Positions 16,141 through 24,280 of a DNA stretch of 64,000 bases are shown here, piece by piece. Position numbers and translations under genes: made by a program. The notes under the pieces were generated by a model. It was given only the letters and a program-made list of their open reading frames with translations. It was not told the origin of the DNA and ran no database searches. Location of the stretch: assembly GCF_040712085.1 (NCBI RefSeq), contig NZ_JBFCVK010000005.1:248001-312000 (forward strand), given 5' to 3'. The DNA comes from Aquibaculum sediminis. GTDB lineage: Bacteria; Pseudomonadota; Alphaproteobacteria; Kiloniellales; DSM-21159. How positions within the stretch are numbered: the first letter of the stretch is position 1; each line of letters starts with the position of its first letter.

Positions 16141-16842
16141 ATGGAGCAGGAAAACGCCTTCCTGGCCGCGTGGCGGCTCATCGTGGAACTGGATCCGGCA
16201 CTCGTGCAGATCGTCGCGCTGTCGCTGCGCGTTAGCCTGACGGCCGTGCTGCTTGCATCGCTCGTGGGACTGCCGATTGGGGCGGCGCTGGCGATCTACC
16301 GGTTCCGCGGCAGGGGCGCGGCCATTGTGATGTTCAATGCCTTGATGGGCCTGCCGCCGGTGGTCGCAGGGCTGGTGGTCTATCTGCTGCTGTCGCGCGC
16401 GGGGCCCCTCGGCGGGCTCGGACTGCTGTTCACACCCGGCGCCATGATCATCGCGCAGACGCTGCTGATCCTGCCCATCGTCGTCTCCCTCACCCGCCAG
16501 GTCATCGAGGACCTCTGGCAGGAGTACGAGGAGCAGTTGCGCTCGCTCGGCTCCGGCACCGCCCGTGCCATCCCCACCCTGCTCTGGGATGCGCGCTTCA
16601 GCCTGATCACTTCCGTCCTGGCGGGTTTCGGGCGCGCGAGCGCCGAGGTGGGCGCGGTGCTGATCGTCGGCGGCAACATCGCCGGCTACACCCGGACCAT
16701 GACCACCGCCATCGCACTGGAAACCGCCCGCGGGGATCTGGCCCTGGCCCTGGGCCTTGGCATCCTGCTGATCGTTTTGACGCTGCTGCTCAACACGCTG
16801 GCCTATGGAACCGGGCGCCTTGCACAGCGCACCACAGGATAG
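16141..16842 (+). CDS. tupB: Tungstate ABC transporter permease TupB
   Basis: This 233-residue inner-membrane permease has about five membrane helices. The conserved cytoplasmic loop for ATPase contact follows (EEQLRSLGSGTARAIPTLLWDARFSLITSVLAGFGRASAEVGAVLIVGGNI), with the GRASAEVGAVLIVGGN stretch typical of tungstate/molybdate permeases. It is the first gene of tupB-tupC-tupA and starts at an ATG behind GGACGGAGAGGG. High-affinity tungstate import supplies tungsten or molybdenum enzymes such as formate dehydrogenases. None of those enzymes is in this window. Confidence 0.88.
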   Translation: MEQENAFLAAWRLIVELDPALVQIVALSLRVSLTAVLLASLVGLPIGAALAIYRFRGRGAAIVMFNALMGLPPVVAGLVVYLLLSRAGPLGGLGLLFTPGAMIIAQTLLILPIVVSLTRQVIEDLWQEYEEQLRSLGSGTARAIPTLLWDARFSLITSVLAGFGRASAEVGAVLIVGGNIAGYTRTMTTAIALETARGDLALALGLGILLIVLTLLLNTLAYGTGRLAQRTTG

Positions 16843-16846
16843 GGCG

Positions 16847-17572
16847 ATGCACGGACTCCCGAGCATTCTCCCCCTAAGGCTGGAAGCGGTCGGCTACGTG
16901 ATCCGCGGCAAGTCGCTGCTATCCGACCTCTCCCTGGACATCACCGCCGGACGGCGCACCCTTGTGCTCGGCCCCAATGGCGCCGGCAAGAGCCTGACCC
17001 TGCGCCTTTGCCACGGCCTGCTCCAGCCCACGAACGGACGCGTTGCGTGGCTGGGCGCCGGAGCCAGGTCGCCGCGGCGCCGTCACGCCATGGTTTTCCA
17101 GCGCCCGGTGATGCTGCGCCGTTCCGCCTTGGCCAACATTACCCACGCCCTGTCGCTTCAGGGGATCGGCCGCGAGCAGCGGGTGGAGCAGGCAGTGGCA
17201 GCCCTGCGGCATTTCGGCCTCGAAGCCCTGGCGGACCGTCCGGCTCGGGTTCTGTCCGGTGGCGAGCAGCAGCGCCTTGCCATGGCCCGCGCCTGGGCCC
17301 TGCGGCCCGAGGTACTCTTCCTCGATGAACCTTGCGCCGCGCTCGACCCTGGTGCCACCCGCACCATCGAGGACATGATCCAGGCCTTTCACCGTGCCGG
17401 CGTGACCATCGTGATGACCACCCACGACCTGGGCCAGGCCCGCCGCCTCGCCGACGAGGTGATCTTCCTCCACCACGGTCGACTGCTAGAGCAGACACCG
17501 GCGACCGAATTCTTCCAACAGCCTCGCAGCGAGGCTGCAGACGCCTTCATGAAAGGAGAACTGCTATGGTGA
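16847..17572 (+). CDS. tupC: Tungstate ABC transporter ATPase TupC
   Basis: This 241-residue ABC ATPase has Walker A GPNGAGKS near residue 43, the signature LSGGEQQRLAMARAW, Walker B EVLFLDEP and a switch His in TTHDLGQARR. The ATG at 16847 was preferred over an in-frame ATG inside tupB because AGGATAGGG lies just before it. It ends with TGG TGA, and the start codon of tupA (ATG at 17566) lies within that end, so translation is coupled. Together with TupB and TupA it forms an importer for tungstate, or possibly molybdate. Confidence 0.88.
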   Translation: MHGLPSILPLRLEAVGYVIRGKSLLSDLSLDITAGRRTLVLGPNGAGKSLTLRLCHGLLQPTNGRVAWLGAGARSPRRRHAMVFQRPVMLRRSALANITHALSLQGIGREQRVEQAVAALRHFGLEALADRPARVLSGGEQQRLAMARAWALRPEVLFLDEPCAALDPGATRTIEDMIQAFHRAGVTIVMTTHDLGQARRLADEVIFLHHGRLLEQTPATEFFQQPRSEAADAFMKGELLW

Positions 17573-18660
17573 GGTGTGCAGAATCGCGATCTCTGCCACA
17601 ACCCCCCGCCATTGCGAGCCGCTTGCACCGCTGCACGGCGATTGATCTGGGAAGAACCCTTCACCACAACCGTCATTGCGAGGAGGCGCAGCCGACGCGG
17701 CAATCCAGGGCTGTCGGGCAGCGGCCCTGGACTGCCGCGCTCCCTGCGGTCGCTCGCAGTGACGGCGGTTTTGGCCTTGCCATCTGCCCTGGATGGCTTC
17801 GCTGCGCTCGCCATGACGGAGGACGCGAAGGACGCGTCGCCGCAGCCGCTGTCGTTACACTCGCGGGATTGGCCTCATTCGCCCTGGGCAGCACTCAGGC
17901 TCTCGCGCAGGAAGTGTTCATCACCGTTGCCTCCACCACCTCGACCGAGCAGTCCGGACTTTTCGGTCACATTCTGCCGCTCTTCGAAAAGGAAACCGGC
18001 ATCGAAGTCCGGGTGATCGCCCAGGGCACCGGCCAGGCGCTGGAAACCGGGCGGCGCGGCGACGCCGATGTGATCTTCGTCCACGCCAAGGCTGCCGAGG
18101 AGGCGTTCGTCTCCGGAGGCTATGGCGTCGAGCGTTTCGAGGTCATGTACAATGACTTCGTCGTGGTCGGGCCGAACAGCGATCCGGCCGGCATCGCGGG
18201 CTCTGACGACGTGGTGGAAGCCTTCTCAACCATCGCCGGGAACGAGAGCACCTTCGCGTCCCGCGGCGACGATTCCGGCACCCACAAGGCCGAGCTGGCG
18301 CTGTGGGGCATGGCCGCTGTCGAGCCGGGCGGAAGCTGGTATCGGGAAACCGGTTCCGGCATGGGGCCGACGCTGAACACCGCTGCCCAGATGCCGGCCT
18401 ACGCCCTGGCCGATCGCGGCACCTGGATCAGCTTCCAGAACCGCGGCGACCTGGAAATCGCCGTCAAGGGCGATAACCGCCTGTTCAACCAGTACGGCGT
18501 CATCCTGGTGAACCCCGAGATGCACGAACACGTGAAGGCCGAGGAGGGCCAAGCCTTCATCGACTGGCTGGTGTCGCCCGAGGGCCAGGACGCGATCGCG
18601 TCCTACAAGCTGGACGGCGAGCAGCTCTTCTACCCCAACGCGGGACAAGGGAGCTCCTGA
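17566..18660 (+). CDS. tupA: Tungstate-binding protein TupA with repeat inserted in its leader
   Basis: The mature part (from about residue 115: QEVFITVASTTSTEQSGLFG ... EAFVSGGYG ... SRGDDSGTHKAELALW) is a TupA/PstS-like oxyanion-binding protein. The ATG at 17566 follows AAAGGAGAA and overlaps the tupC stop, so it is the expected start. Between it and the hydrophobic signal core (VAAAAVVTLAGLASFALG, then ALAQ) lie about 90 extra residues, including HCEEAQPTRQSRA. They are encoded by palindromic genomic repeats at 17597-17819. The reading frame is open throughout. Either a very long leader is used, or initiation occurs at an unrecognised internal non-ATG codon. Confidence 0.85.
   Translation: MVRCAESRSLPQPPAIASRLHRCTAIDLGRTLHHNRHCEEAQPTRQSRAVGQRPWTAALPAVARSDGGFGLAICPGWLRCARHDGGREGRVAAAAVVTLAGLASFALGSTQALAQEVFITVASTTSTEQSGLFGHILPLFEKETGIEVRVIAQGTGQALETGRRGDADVIFVHAKAAEEAFVSGGYGVERFEVMYNDFVVVGPNSDPAGIAGSDDVVEAFSTIAGNESTFASRGDDSGTHKAELALWGMAAVEPGGSWYRETGSGMGPTLNTAAQMPAYALADRGTWISFQNRGDLEIAVKGDNRLFNQYGVILVNPEMHEHVKAEEGQAFIDWLVSPEGQDAIASYKLDGEQLFYPNAGQGSS
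17597..17819. repeat. Cluster of CATTGCGAGG-type palindromic repeats inside tupA leader
   Basis: Arm 17670-17711 (CCGTCATTGCGAGGAGGCGC ...) is the imperfect reverse complement of arm 17724-17765 (... CGCTCGCAGTGACGG); the arms are 42 bases each with a 12-base loop. A third half-unit at 17786-17819 has the same ends (GCCCTGG ... ATGACGG), and a degenerate start (CATTGCGAGC) is at about 17603. Repeats of this kind are dispersed in many alphaproteobacterial genomes. Here the cluster lies within a coding frame and adds codons without a stop. Confidence 0.85.
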
Positions 18661-18768
18661 CCGCCAGTTCTTGCATATCCAGTTCTTGCATATATGGGCG
18701 GCACGCAACTTGCCTTGACCCCGTGCCGACCAAGAGACAGGTATCCTCGAAACCTGTGAGGATCTGTC

Positions 18769-19635
18769 TTGCCTGCGCTCTATGCCATCAGCGACCTGCA
18801 CGCTGCCATCGAAAGCAATCGCAATGCCATCGCTGAATTGGGCGATCATCCGCAGGACTGGCTGATCGTTGCCGGCGACGTCGCCGAGCGGCCGGATTCC
18901 CTGTGGGATGTGCTGGAAGCGCTCTGCGCGCGCTTTGCCAAGGTGATCTGGACCCCCGGCAACCACGAGCTCTGGACCCTGCGCGACGACCAGGGCAGCA
19001 TCGGCGGCGAAGCCAAGTATGAGCTCATGGTGGAAACGGCGCGCGCCGCCGGGGCGGTTACGCCGGAAGACCCCTTTCCGCGCTGGACCGGACCCGGGGG
19101 TGAGTGCGTGATCGCGCCGCTGTTCCTTCTGTACGACTACAGCTTCCGGCCCTCAGACGTCGCCCTGGAGGGGGTGGTGGACTGGGCTGCCGAAGAGCGT
19201 TCGGTCTGTTCCGACGAAGTGCTGCTGTCGCCGGAGCCGCACCCTTCGCGCCAGGCCTGGTGTGCGGAGCGCATCAACCGCACGGCCGCGCGCCTCGAGC
19301 GGGAAGTGCCGGCGCACCTGCCGACCATCCTGGTGAACCACTATCCGCTGCGCCAGGAGTTCGTCTATCTGCCGCGCATCCCGCGTTTCGCCCCCTGGTG
19401 CGGCACACGGGCCACCGAGACCTGGCATCGGCGCTATCGCGCGCTCGCCTGCATCAGCGGTCACCTGCACATCCGCCGCACCGACTGGCGCGACGGCACG
19501 CGCTTCGAGGAGGTCTCGCTGGGCTACCCCAAGCAGTGGCGCCAGAGCGAGGGCCTGAAGCCCTACCTGCGGGAAATCCTGCCCGGCCCACCGCCACCGG
19601 CCGAGGAACCGGGCACGATCTTCCACGGGCACTGA
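18769..19635 (+). CDS. Calcineurin-like metallophosphoesterase, PptH-like by context
   Basis: This 288-residue protein has the five metallophosphoesterase blocks: SDLHA (residues 6-10), AGDVAE, GNHE, NHYP and SGHLH, which hold two metal ions. The TTG start at 18769 follows GTGAGGA. It is convergent with a 4'-phosphopantetheinyl transferase, 4 bases from its end. In Mycobacterium tuberculosis the analogous pair is PptT with PptH, a hydrolase that removes phosphopantetheine from carrier proteins. The family and active site are clear; the carrier-protein hydrolase role is inferred from gene pairing only. A general phosphodiesterase is the alternative. Confidence 0.8.
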   Translation: MPALYAISDLHAAIESNRNAIAELGDHPQDWLIVAGDVAERPDSLWDVLEALCARFAKVIWTPGNHELWTLRDDQGSIGGEAKYELMVETARAAGAVTPEDPFPRWTGPGGECVIAPLFLLYDYSFRPSDVALEGVVDWAAEERSVCSDEVLLSPEPHPSRQAWCAERINRTAARLEREVPAHLPTILVNHYPLRQEFVYLPRIPRFAPWCGTRATETWHRRYRALACISGHLHIRRTDWRDGTRFEEVSLGYPKQWRQSEGLKPYLREILPGPPPPAEEPGTIFHGH

Positions 19636-19639
19636 CGCA

Positions 19640-20404
19640 TCAGCGGTCCGGAAGGTCCTGCAGCAGGCGCCAGCGCAGGGGCGGCGGACCGGCCGGCTCC
19701 CGCTGGCTCACCGCGACGATGAAGCCCTCGGGCAGGTGGCGCTGCTCGAAGTGCCAGGCCTTGGCATCATCATCCACGGACGGAGTGAAGCTGAGGCGAA
19801 AGGGATCGAGGTCGAAGGCGAAGGAGTCCAGCGGCATGCGCAGGCCGATACCGCTGCCCTTGAGGTAGGCCTCCTTCAGGGTCCAGATCCGGAAGAAGCG
19901 GTCCCAGCGCTCGCTCTCGTCCGGATGCTCGAGCTGCGCCACCTCACTGGGCGCGAAGAGCCTGCGTCCGACCTCCGCCGCCGTTCGCCGGTCTCGGCTT
20001 TCCACATCGACCCCGATGGCCGGGCGGCGCCCCACCACGCAGGCGACGCAGCCGCGGGTGTGGGAGATGTTGAAGAAGAGCTGATCCGCCTGTCCCGGCT
20101 GCAGCTCCGGCTTGCCCCCGGGGCCGGGGCGAAAGCGCCAGTCGCGCGGGTCGCGCGGCGCGGCGGCGCTGAGGAGGACCCGCAGCAGACCGTGGGCGAA
20201 GCGGTAGTCGCGGCGATCGCGCTCGAAGGCGAAGCGTGCGGCGCGGGCCTGCTCCTCGGCGCCCAGCAGGCCCGCCATGGCCATTTCCCGGTCGAACGCG
20301 AGCCTGCTGGTGGGCAAGACCCAGACCTCTGCCTCCACCTTCTCCAGCGCCGCTCCTTGCATCCCCTTGCCTTCCACCTCCATATCCCAAGACATGCCCT
20401 GCAC
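19640..20404 (-). CDS. 4'-phosphopantetheinyl transferase (Sfp type)
   Basis: This protein of up to 254 residues converts apo to holo carrier proteins by moving phosphopantetheine from CoA to a serine. Motifs are NISHTRG (112-118), GVDVE (131-135, metal ligands) and WTLKEAYLKGSGIG (174-187). The two-lobed length of about 240 fits the Sfp class used for peptide or polyketide synthases and sometimes fatty-acid ACP. No such synthase is in the window. The start is uncertain: GTG at 20404 or ATG at 20395, 20383 or 20362. It is convergent with the metallophosphoesterase gene. Confidence 0.85.
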   Translation of the reverse strand: MQGMSWDMEVEGKGMQGAALEKVEAEVWVLPTSRLAFDREMAMAGLLGAEEQARAARFAFERDRRDYRFAHGLLRVLLSAAAPRDPRDWRFRPGPGGKPELQPGQADQLFFNISHTRGCVACVVGRRPAIGVDVESRDRRTAAEVGRRLFAPSEVAQLEHPDESERWDRFFRIWTLKEAYLKGSGIGLRMPLDSFAFDLDPFRLSFTPSVDDDAKAWHFEQRHLPEGFIVAVSQREPAGPPPLRWRLLQDLPDR

Positions 20405-20518
20405 GGGCCGTGTCCAAACAAGCTCAGGCTACACCTATCGGGCCGGCTCTGCTAAACCCGCTCAGACGCTCGCACAAGCAAGGCACCTAGAATCTAAAGA
20501 ACGAGGAAGACGCAAGAC

Positions 20519-21961
20519 ATGTCCGACGTCCATCGCAACCTCATCAACGGCGAGTGGATTGATGCCACCAACGCCCGCAAGAACATCAATCCCTCGAACA
20601 CCGACGACGTGGTCGGCCTCTACGCTTCGGCCACGACCGACGAGACGCAGCAGGCCATCGCCGCCGCCAAGGCTGCAGCCCCGGCCTGGGGAACCTCCTC
20701 GATCCAGCAGCGCCACGACATCCTGAAGGCCGCTTCGGACGAGATCCTCGCCCGCAAGGCAGAGCTCGGCCGCCTGCTCGCCCGCGAAGAGGGCAAGACG
20801 CTGGCCGAGGGCATCGGCGAGGCAGCACGTGCCGGGCAGATCTTCGGCTTCTTCGCCGGCGAATGCCTGCGCCTGTCCGGCGAGATGCTCGACAGCGTGC
20901 GGCCCGGCGTCTCGGTCACTATGACCCGCGAGCCCATGGGCGTGGTCGGCATCATCACCCCCTGGAACTTCCCGATCGCGATTCCTGCCTGGAAGATCGC
21001 GCCGGCCCTGGCCTACGGCAACACGGTGGTGTTCAAGCCGGCCGACCTGGTGCCAGGCTGCGCCTGGGCACTGGTGGACATCCTGCAGCGCGCGGGCCTG
21101 CCGGCGGGTGTGCTGAACCTCGTCATGGGCAAGGGCTCGGTGGTGGGCCAGGCCATCCTGGACCACGACGACATCGACGCCGTGACCTTCACCGGCTCGG
21201 TCGGCACCGGCAAGCGTGTCGCCGCCGCCTGCGCCGAGAAGATGCGCAAGGTCCAGCTCGAGATGGGCGGCAAGAACCCGCTGGTGGTCCTCGATGACGC
21301 CGACCTCAAGTCGGCGGTCGAGGCCGCCGTCAATGGAGCCTTCTTCTCCACCGGCCAGCGCTGCACCGCCTCCTCCCGCCTGGTGGTCACGGAGGGCATC
21401 CATGACCGCTTCGTCGATGCGGTCACCGAGCGGCTCCAGGGCCTGGTGGTGGACGATGCCCTCAAGGACGGCACCCACATCGGCCCGGTGGTCGACGAGC
21501 GCCAGCTGGAGCAGGATCTTTCCTACATCGACGTTGGCCGCCAGGAAGGCGCGAAGCTGCATTGGGGCGGCGAGCGCCTGAACCGGGCCACTCCGGGCTT
21601 CTATCTGCAGCCGGCGCTTTTCACCGAGACCAAGAACGACATGCGGATCAACCGGGAAGAAATCTTCGGCCCGGTCGGGACTGTCATCAAGGTCGCGGAC
21701 TACGACGAGGCCCTGGCCGTTGCCAACGACACCAGCTTCGGCCTCTCGTCGGGCATCTGCACCGGCAGCCTGAAGTACGCGAGCCACTTCCGCCGCCATT
21801 CCCAGGCCGGCATGGTGATGGTCAACCTGCCAACGGCGGGCGTTGACTACCACGTGCCCTTCGGCGGCCGGAAAGGCTCCTCGCTCGGCGCGCGCGAGCA
21901 GGGTCGCTACGCCGCCGAGTTCTACACCACGGTCAAGACCAGCTACACCCTGCCGCTCTGA
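20519..21961 (+). CDS. NAD(P)-dependent aldehyde dehydrogenase, 2-oxoglutarate-semialdehyde type
   Basis: This 480-residue ALDH-superfamily enzyme has Glu248 in LEMGGKNP and the catalytic Cys282 in FSTGQRCTASSR. The cofactor segment is TPWNFPIAIPAWK, and the C-terminus is SLGAREQGRYAAEFYTTVKT. The C-terminal signature resembles 2-oxoglutarate semialdehyde dehydrogenases that finish pentose, sugar-acid or hydroxyproline catabolism, though succinate-semialdehyde dehydrogenase is close. It stands alone and is followed by a strong hairpin at 21975-22003. The start ATG lies soon after a purine-rich GAACGAGGAAGA. Confidence 0.8.
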   Translation: MSDVHRNLINGEWIDATNARKNINPSNTDDVVGLYASATTDETQQAIAAAKAAAPAWGTSSIQQRHDILKAASDEILARKAELGRLLAREEGKTLAEGIGEAARAGQIFGFFAGECLRLSGEMLDSVRPGVSVTMTREPMGVVGIITPWNFPIAIPAWKIAPALAYGNTVVFKPADLVPGCAWALVDILQRAGLPAGVLNLVMGKGSVVGQAILDHDDIDAVTFTGSVGTGKRVAAACAEKMRKVQLEMGGKNPLVVLDDADLKSAVEAAVNGAFFSTGQRCTASSRLVVTEGIHDRFVDAVTERLQGLVVDDALKDGTHIGPVVDERQLEQDLSYIDVGRQEGAKLHWGGERLNRATPGFYLQPALFTETKNDMRINREEIFGPVGTVIKVADYDEALAVANDTSFGLSSGICTGSLKYASHFRRHSQAGMVMVNLPTAGVDYHVPFGGRKGSSLGAREQGRYAAEFYTTVKTSYTLPL

Positions 21962-21974
21962 CCGGCGTTACCGT

Positions 21975-22003
21975 CCCGGCCGCAGTCTTTTCCTGCGGCC
22001 GGG
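21975..22003. terminator. Strong hairpin after the aldehyde dehydrogenase
   Basis: CCCGGCCGCAG at 21975-21985 pairs perfectly with CTGCGGCCGGG at 21993-22003 around a 7-base loop containing TTTT. There is no run of T after the stem, so it may act as an mRNA end-protecting structure or a weak terminator before argC. Confidence 0.5.
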
Positions 22004-22042
22004 GCAACATCTCTCTATCGCGGCACGAAGGTCACAAGCACG

Positions 22043-22972
22043 ATGGCGAAAGCACGGATTTTCATCGACGGCGAAGCCGGAACCACCGGACTGCAGATCC
22101 GCGGCCGGCTGGAACAGCGCCCCGACATTGAGCTTCTCACCATCGACCCGGAGCTGCGCAAGGACACCGCCGAACGCCGGCGTCTCCTCAATGCCGCCGA
22201 TCTGGTGGTGCTGTGCCTGCCCGATGATGCAGCACGAGACTCCGTGGCCATGATCGAGCGCCCCGGCGTGAAGGTGCTGGACGCCTCCACCGCCCATCGC
22301 ATCTCCGATGGCTGGGCCTACGGCTTTCCCGAGATGACGCGCGAACAGCAGGCGGTCGTCGCCGAGGCCGAACGCGTGGCCAACCCCGGCTGCTACCCCA
22401 CCGGAGCGATCGCGCTGCTGCGCCCGCTCACCGATGCCGGCCTGCTGCCGGGCGACTATCCCGTGGCCGTTCACGGCGTCTCCGGCTACAGCGGCGGTGG
22501 CCGGCAGTTGATCGAGTCCTTCGAGGGACGCGGCGACACGCCCACGCAGGAAAACTACCGCCTCTACGCCCTGGGACTGGCCCACAAGCATCTGCCGGAA
22601 ATGCAGCGCTACGCCGGGCTGGCGCACAAGCCTCTATTCTTCCCGGCGGTCGGACGCTTTCGCCAGGGCATGCTGGTGCAGGTGCCGCTGCAGCTCTGGT
22701 CCCTGCCGAAACGGGCGAGCGGCCGCGACATCCATGCGATCCTGGCCGAGCACTATGAGGGCCAGCGCCACGTCCGCGTTCAGCCGCTCACCGACTCACC
22801 GCCCACCGGCCTGGAGCCGGAAGCGCTCAACGACAGCAACGACATGGAGCTGTTTGTCTTCGGCAACGAGGACAATGAGCAGGCGCTGCTGGTGGCCCGC
22901 CTGGACAATCTGGGCAAGGGCGCATCCGGCGCGGCGGTGCAGAATCTGGAGCTGATGCTGGCTCTGCGCTGA
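22043..22972 (+). CDS. argC: N-acetyl-gamma-glutamyl-phosphate reductase, short (type 2) form
   Basis: This 309-residue enzyme reduces N-acetylglutamyl phosphate to the semialdehyde in arginine biosynthesis. It begins with an NADP-binding segment (IFIDGEAGTTGLQIRGRL). The catalytic Cys117 lies in NPGCYPTGAIALLRPL, and GVSGYSGGGRQLI is the conserved loop of the short form. Type 2 enzymes are about 310 residues against about 345 for the common form, which fits. No other arg genes adjoin; the flanking ALDH and TRAP genes look functionally unrelated. Confidence 0.93.
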   Translation: MAKARIFIDGEAGTTGLQIRGRLEQRPDIELLTIDPELRKDTAERRRLLNAADLVVLCLPDDAARDSVAMIERPGVKVLDASTAHRISDGWAYGFPEMTREQQAVVAEAERVANPGCYPTGAIALLRPLTDAGLLPGDYPVAVHGVSGYSGGGRQLIESFEGRGDTPTQENYRLYALGLAHKHLPEMQRYAGLAHKPLFFPAVGRFRQGMLVQVPLQLWSLPKRASGRDIHAILAEHYEGQRHVRVQPLTDSPPTGLEPEALNDSNDMELFVFGNEDNEQALLVARLDNLGKGASGAAVQNLELMLALR

Positions 22973-23067
22973 CGTCTGCCCTTCCCGCTTTTGAATAGCT
23001 GACGCTGCCGCTCTCGACGTTTTCTTACATTCGATCACGGTCGAGCGCGTTGACCGCTGCAAAAAAA

Positions 23068-23077
23068 TGGTATGCAA
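23068..23077. promoter_or_regulatory. Candidate GntR operator before TRAP operon 1
   Basis: TGGTATGCAA is the exact reverse complement of TTGCATACCA at 28893-28902 (before the GntR gene) and 34466-34475 (before TRAP operon 2). It lies 70 bases upstream of dctP. The form fits FadR/FCD-type GntR operators, which are TNGT and ACNA half-sites around a short centre. Confidence 0.65.
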
Positions 23078-23146
23078 TCCTGCCCTGGCGTAGATCGCGC
23101 CGCAGGAGGACGGAACAATCCGCCCCTGTTTTCTGGGAGGAAAACA

Positions 23147-24142
23147 ATGACCCGCTGGAAGTATCTCGTTCCCGCTGTCGCCTTCGGCCTGCTGGCCGGT
23201 TTCTCGACACAAGAGAGCGAGGCCCAAGGCCTCGACATGCAGTTCGGCACCACCAGCCCGCCGGGCAACATGCAATCCATGTCCGCCGAGGAGTTTGCCC
23301 GGCGCGTCAATGAGAAGCTGGGCGATGCCGGAGCCGTGACCGTCTATACCGACAGCCAGCTCGGCAGTGACCGGGAGATGTTGCAGAAGCTGAAACTCGG
23401 CACCCAGGACATGTCCCAGCCTTCTACGATCATGTCGACCATCGTGCCGGAGTTTGGCCTCTTCGACTTGCCATACCTCGTGGCCTCGCGCGAGCACATG
23501 CGCTGCATCGGCGAGGAAATCGTCTGGCCCGAACTGGCGCCCAAGGTGGAAGAAGCCGGCTACAAGCTCATCGGCATCTGGGAAAACGGATTCCGCCACA
23601 TCTCCAACAATGTCCGCCCCATCAACACCCCAGAGGATCTCGATGGCGTGAAACTGCGCGTGCCGCAGGGTGTGTGGCGTGTGCGCATGTTCGAGGCCTA
23701 CGGCGCCAACCCGACGCCGATGGCTTTCTCCGAGGTCTTCGTCGGCCTGCAGACCGGCGTCATCGACGGCCAGGAAAACCCCTACTCCAACATCTACGCC
23801 GGTCGTTTCCAGGAGGTGCAGACCTACCTGACCGAAACCCGGCACGTCTACACGCCGAGCTTCCCGGCAGCCAGCCTGCGGCGCTTCGAGAGCTACCCGG
23901 AAGAGGTGCAGGAAGCGCTGCTTGAAGCCGGTCGCGAAACCCAGGACTGGACCTACGAGGAAGCGGCAGATCTGGAAGAGAAAACCAAGCAACAGCTCCT
24001 CGACGCCGGCATGGAGTTCAATGTCTCCGATCGCGAGGCCTTCGTCGCCGGTTCCCAGTCGGTTTACGACACTTTCGCCGAGGAGGTTCCCGGCGGGGCG
24101 GAATTGATCGAGCGCGCCCTGGCTCTGGCCGACGGCTGCTGA
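23147..24142 (+). CDS. dctP: TRAP transporter solute-binding protein (DctP family), system 1
   Basis: This 331-residue periplasmic protein has a signal peptide (WKYLVPAVAFGLLAGFS, cleaved near SEAQG). DctP-family landmarks include VYTDSQLGSDREMLQKLKLG, GIWENGFRHISNN, LRVPQGVWRVRMFEAYGANP and VFVGLQTGVIDGQENP, where the conserved Arg binds the carboxylate of the ligand. The ATG at 23147 follows GGGAGGAAAAC. It heads an operon with dctQ, dctM, a crotonase and a CoA-transferase, so the ligand is probably an organic acid later handled as a CoA ester. The identity of the acid is not visible from sequence. Confidence 0.9.
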   Translation: MTRWKYLVPAVAFGLLAGFSTQESEAQGLDMQFGTTSPPGNMQSMSAEEFARRVNEKLGDAGAVTVYTDSQLGSDREMLQKLKLGTQDMSQPSTIMSTIVPEFGLFDLPYLVASREHMRCIGEEIVWPELAPKVEEAGYKLIGIWENGFRHISNNVRPINTPEDLDGVKLRVPQGVWRVRMFEAYGANPTPMAFSEVFVGLQTGVIDGQENPYSNIYAGRFQEVQTYLTETRHVYTPSFPAASLRRFESYPEEVQEALLEAGRETQDWTYEEAADLEEKTKQQLLDAGMEFNVSDREAFVAGSQSVYDTFAEEVPGGAELIERALALADGC

Positions 24143-24148
24143 TCGCGT

Positions 24149-24189
24149 TGCCCCCGCTGCGGCGCGTGATCCGTTCCGCAGCGGGGGCA
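24149..24189 (+). other. Intercistronic 14-bp hairpin after dctP 1
   Basis: TGCCCCCGCTGCGG (24149-24162) and CCGCAGCGGGGGCA (24176-24189) form a perfect 14-bp stem with a 13-base loop, immediately after the dctP stop. There is no T tract. Such structures commonly stabilise the binding-protein mRNA so that it exceeds the membrane subunits. A second GC-rich inverted repeat follows near 24217-24240. Confidence 0.6.
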
Positions 24190-24280
24190 GCCCATCGACA
24201 CCACCCCCGGGCACGGCGGGCCCAAGCCTGCGCCCGCCGCGCACCGGGAGAACGGCATGGGGCTGTACAGGGAGTGAGCG

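Noticed and set aside
17813..18016. ATG at 17813 as the tupA start
   Set aside because: It is not in the TupA frame, and it belongs to the end of a palindromic repeat half-unit.
18674..18695. Short direct repeat CAGTTCTTGCATAT before the metallophosphoesterase gene
   Set aside because: Two adjacent copies near 18665-18695 look like a local duplication; no regulatory link or wider pattern was seen, and the match to the GntR motif is too short.
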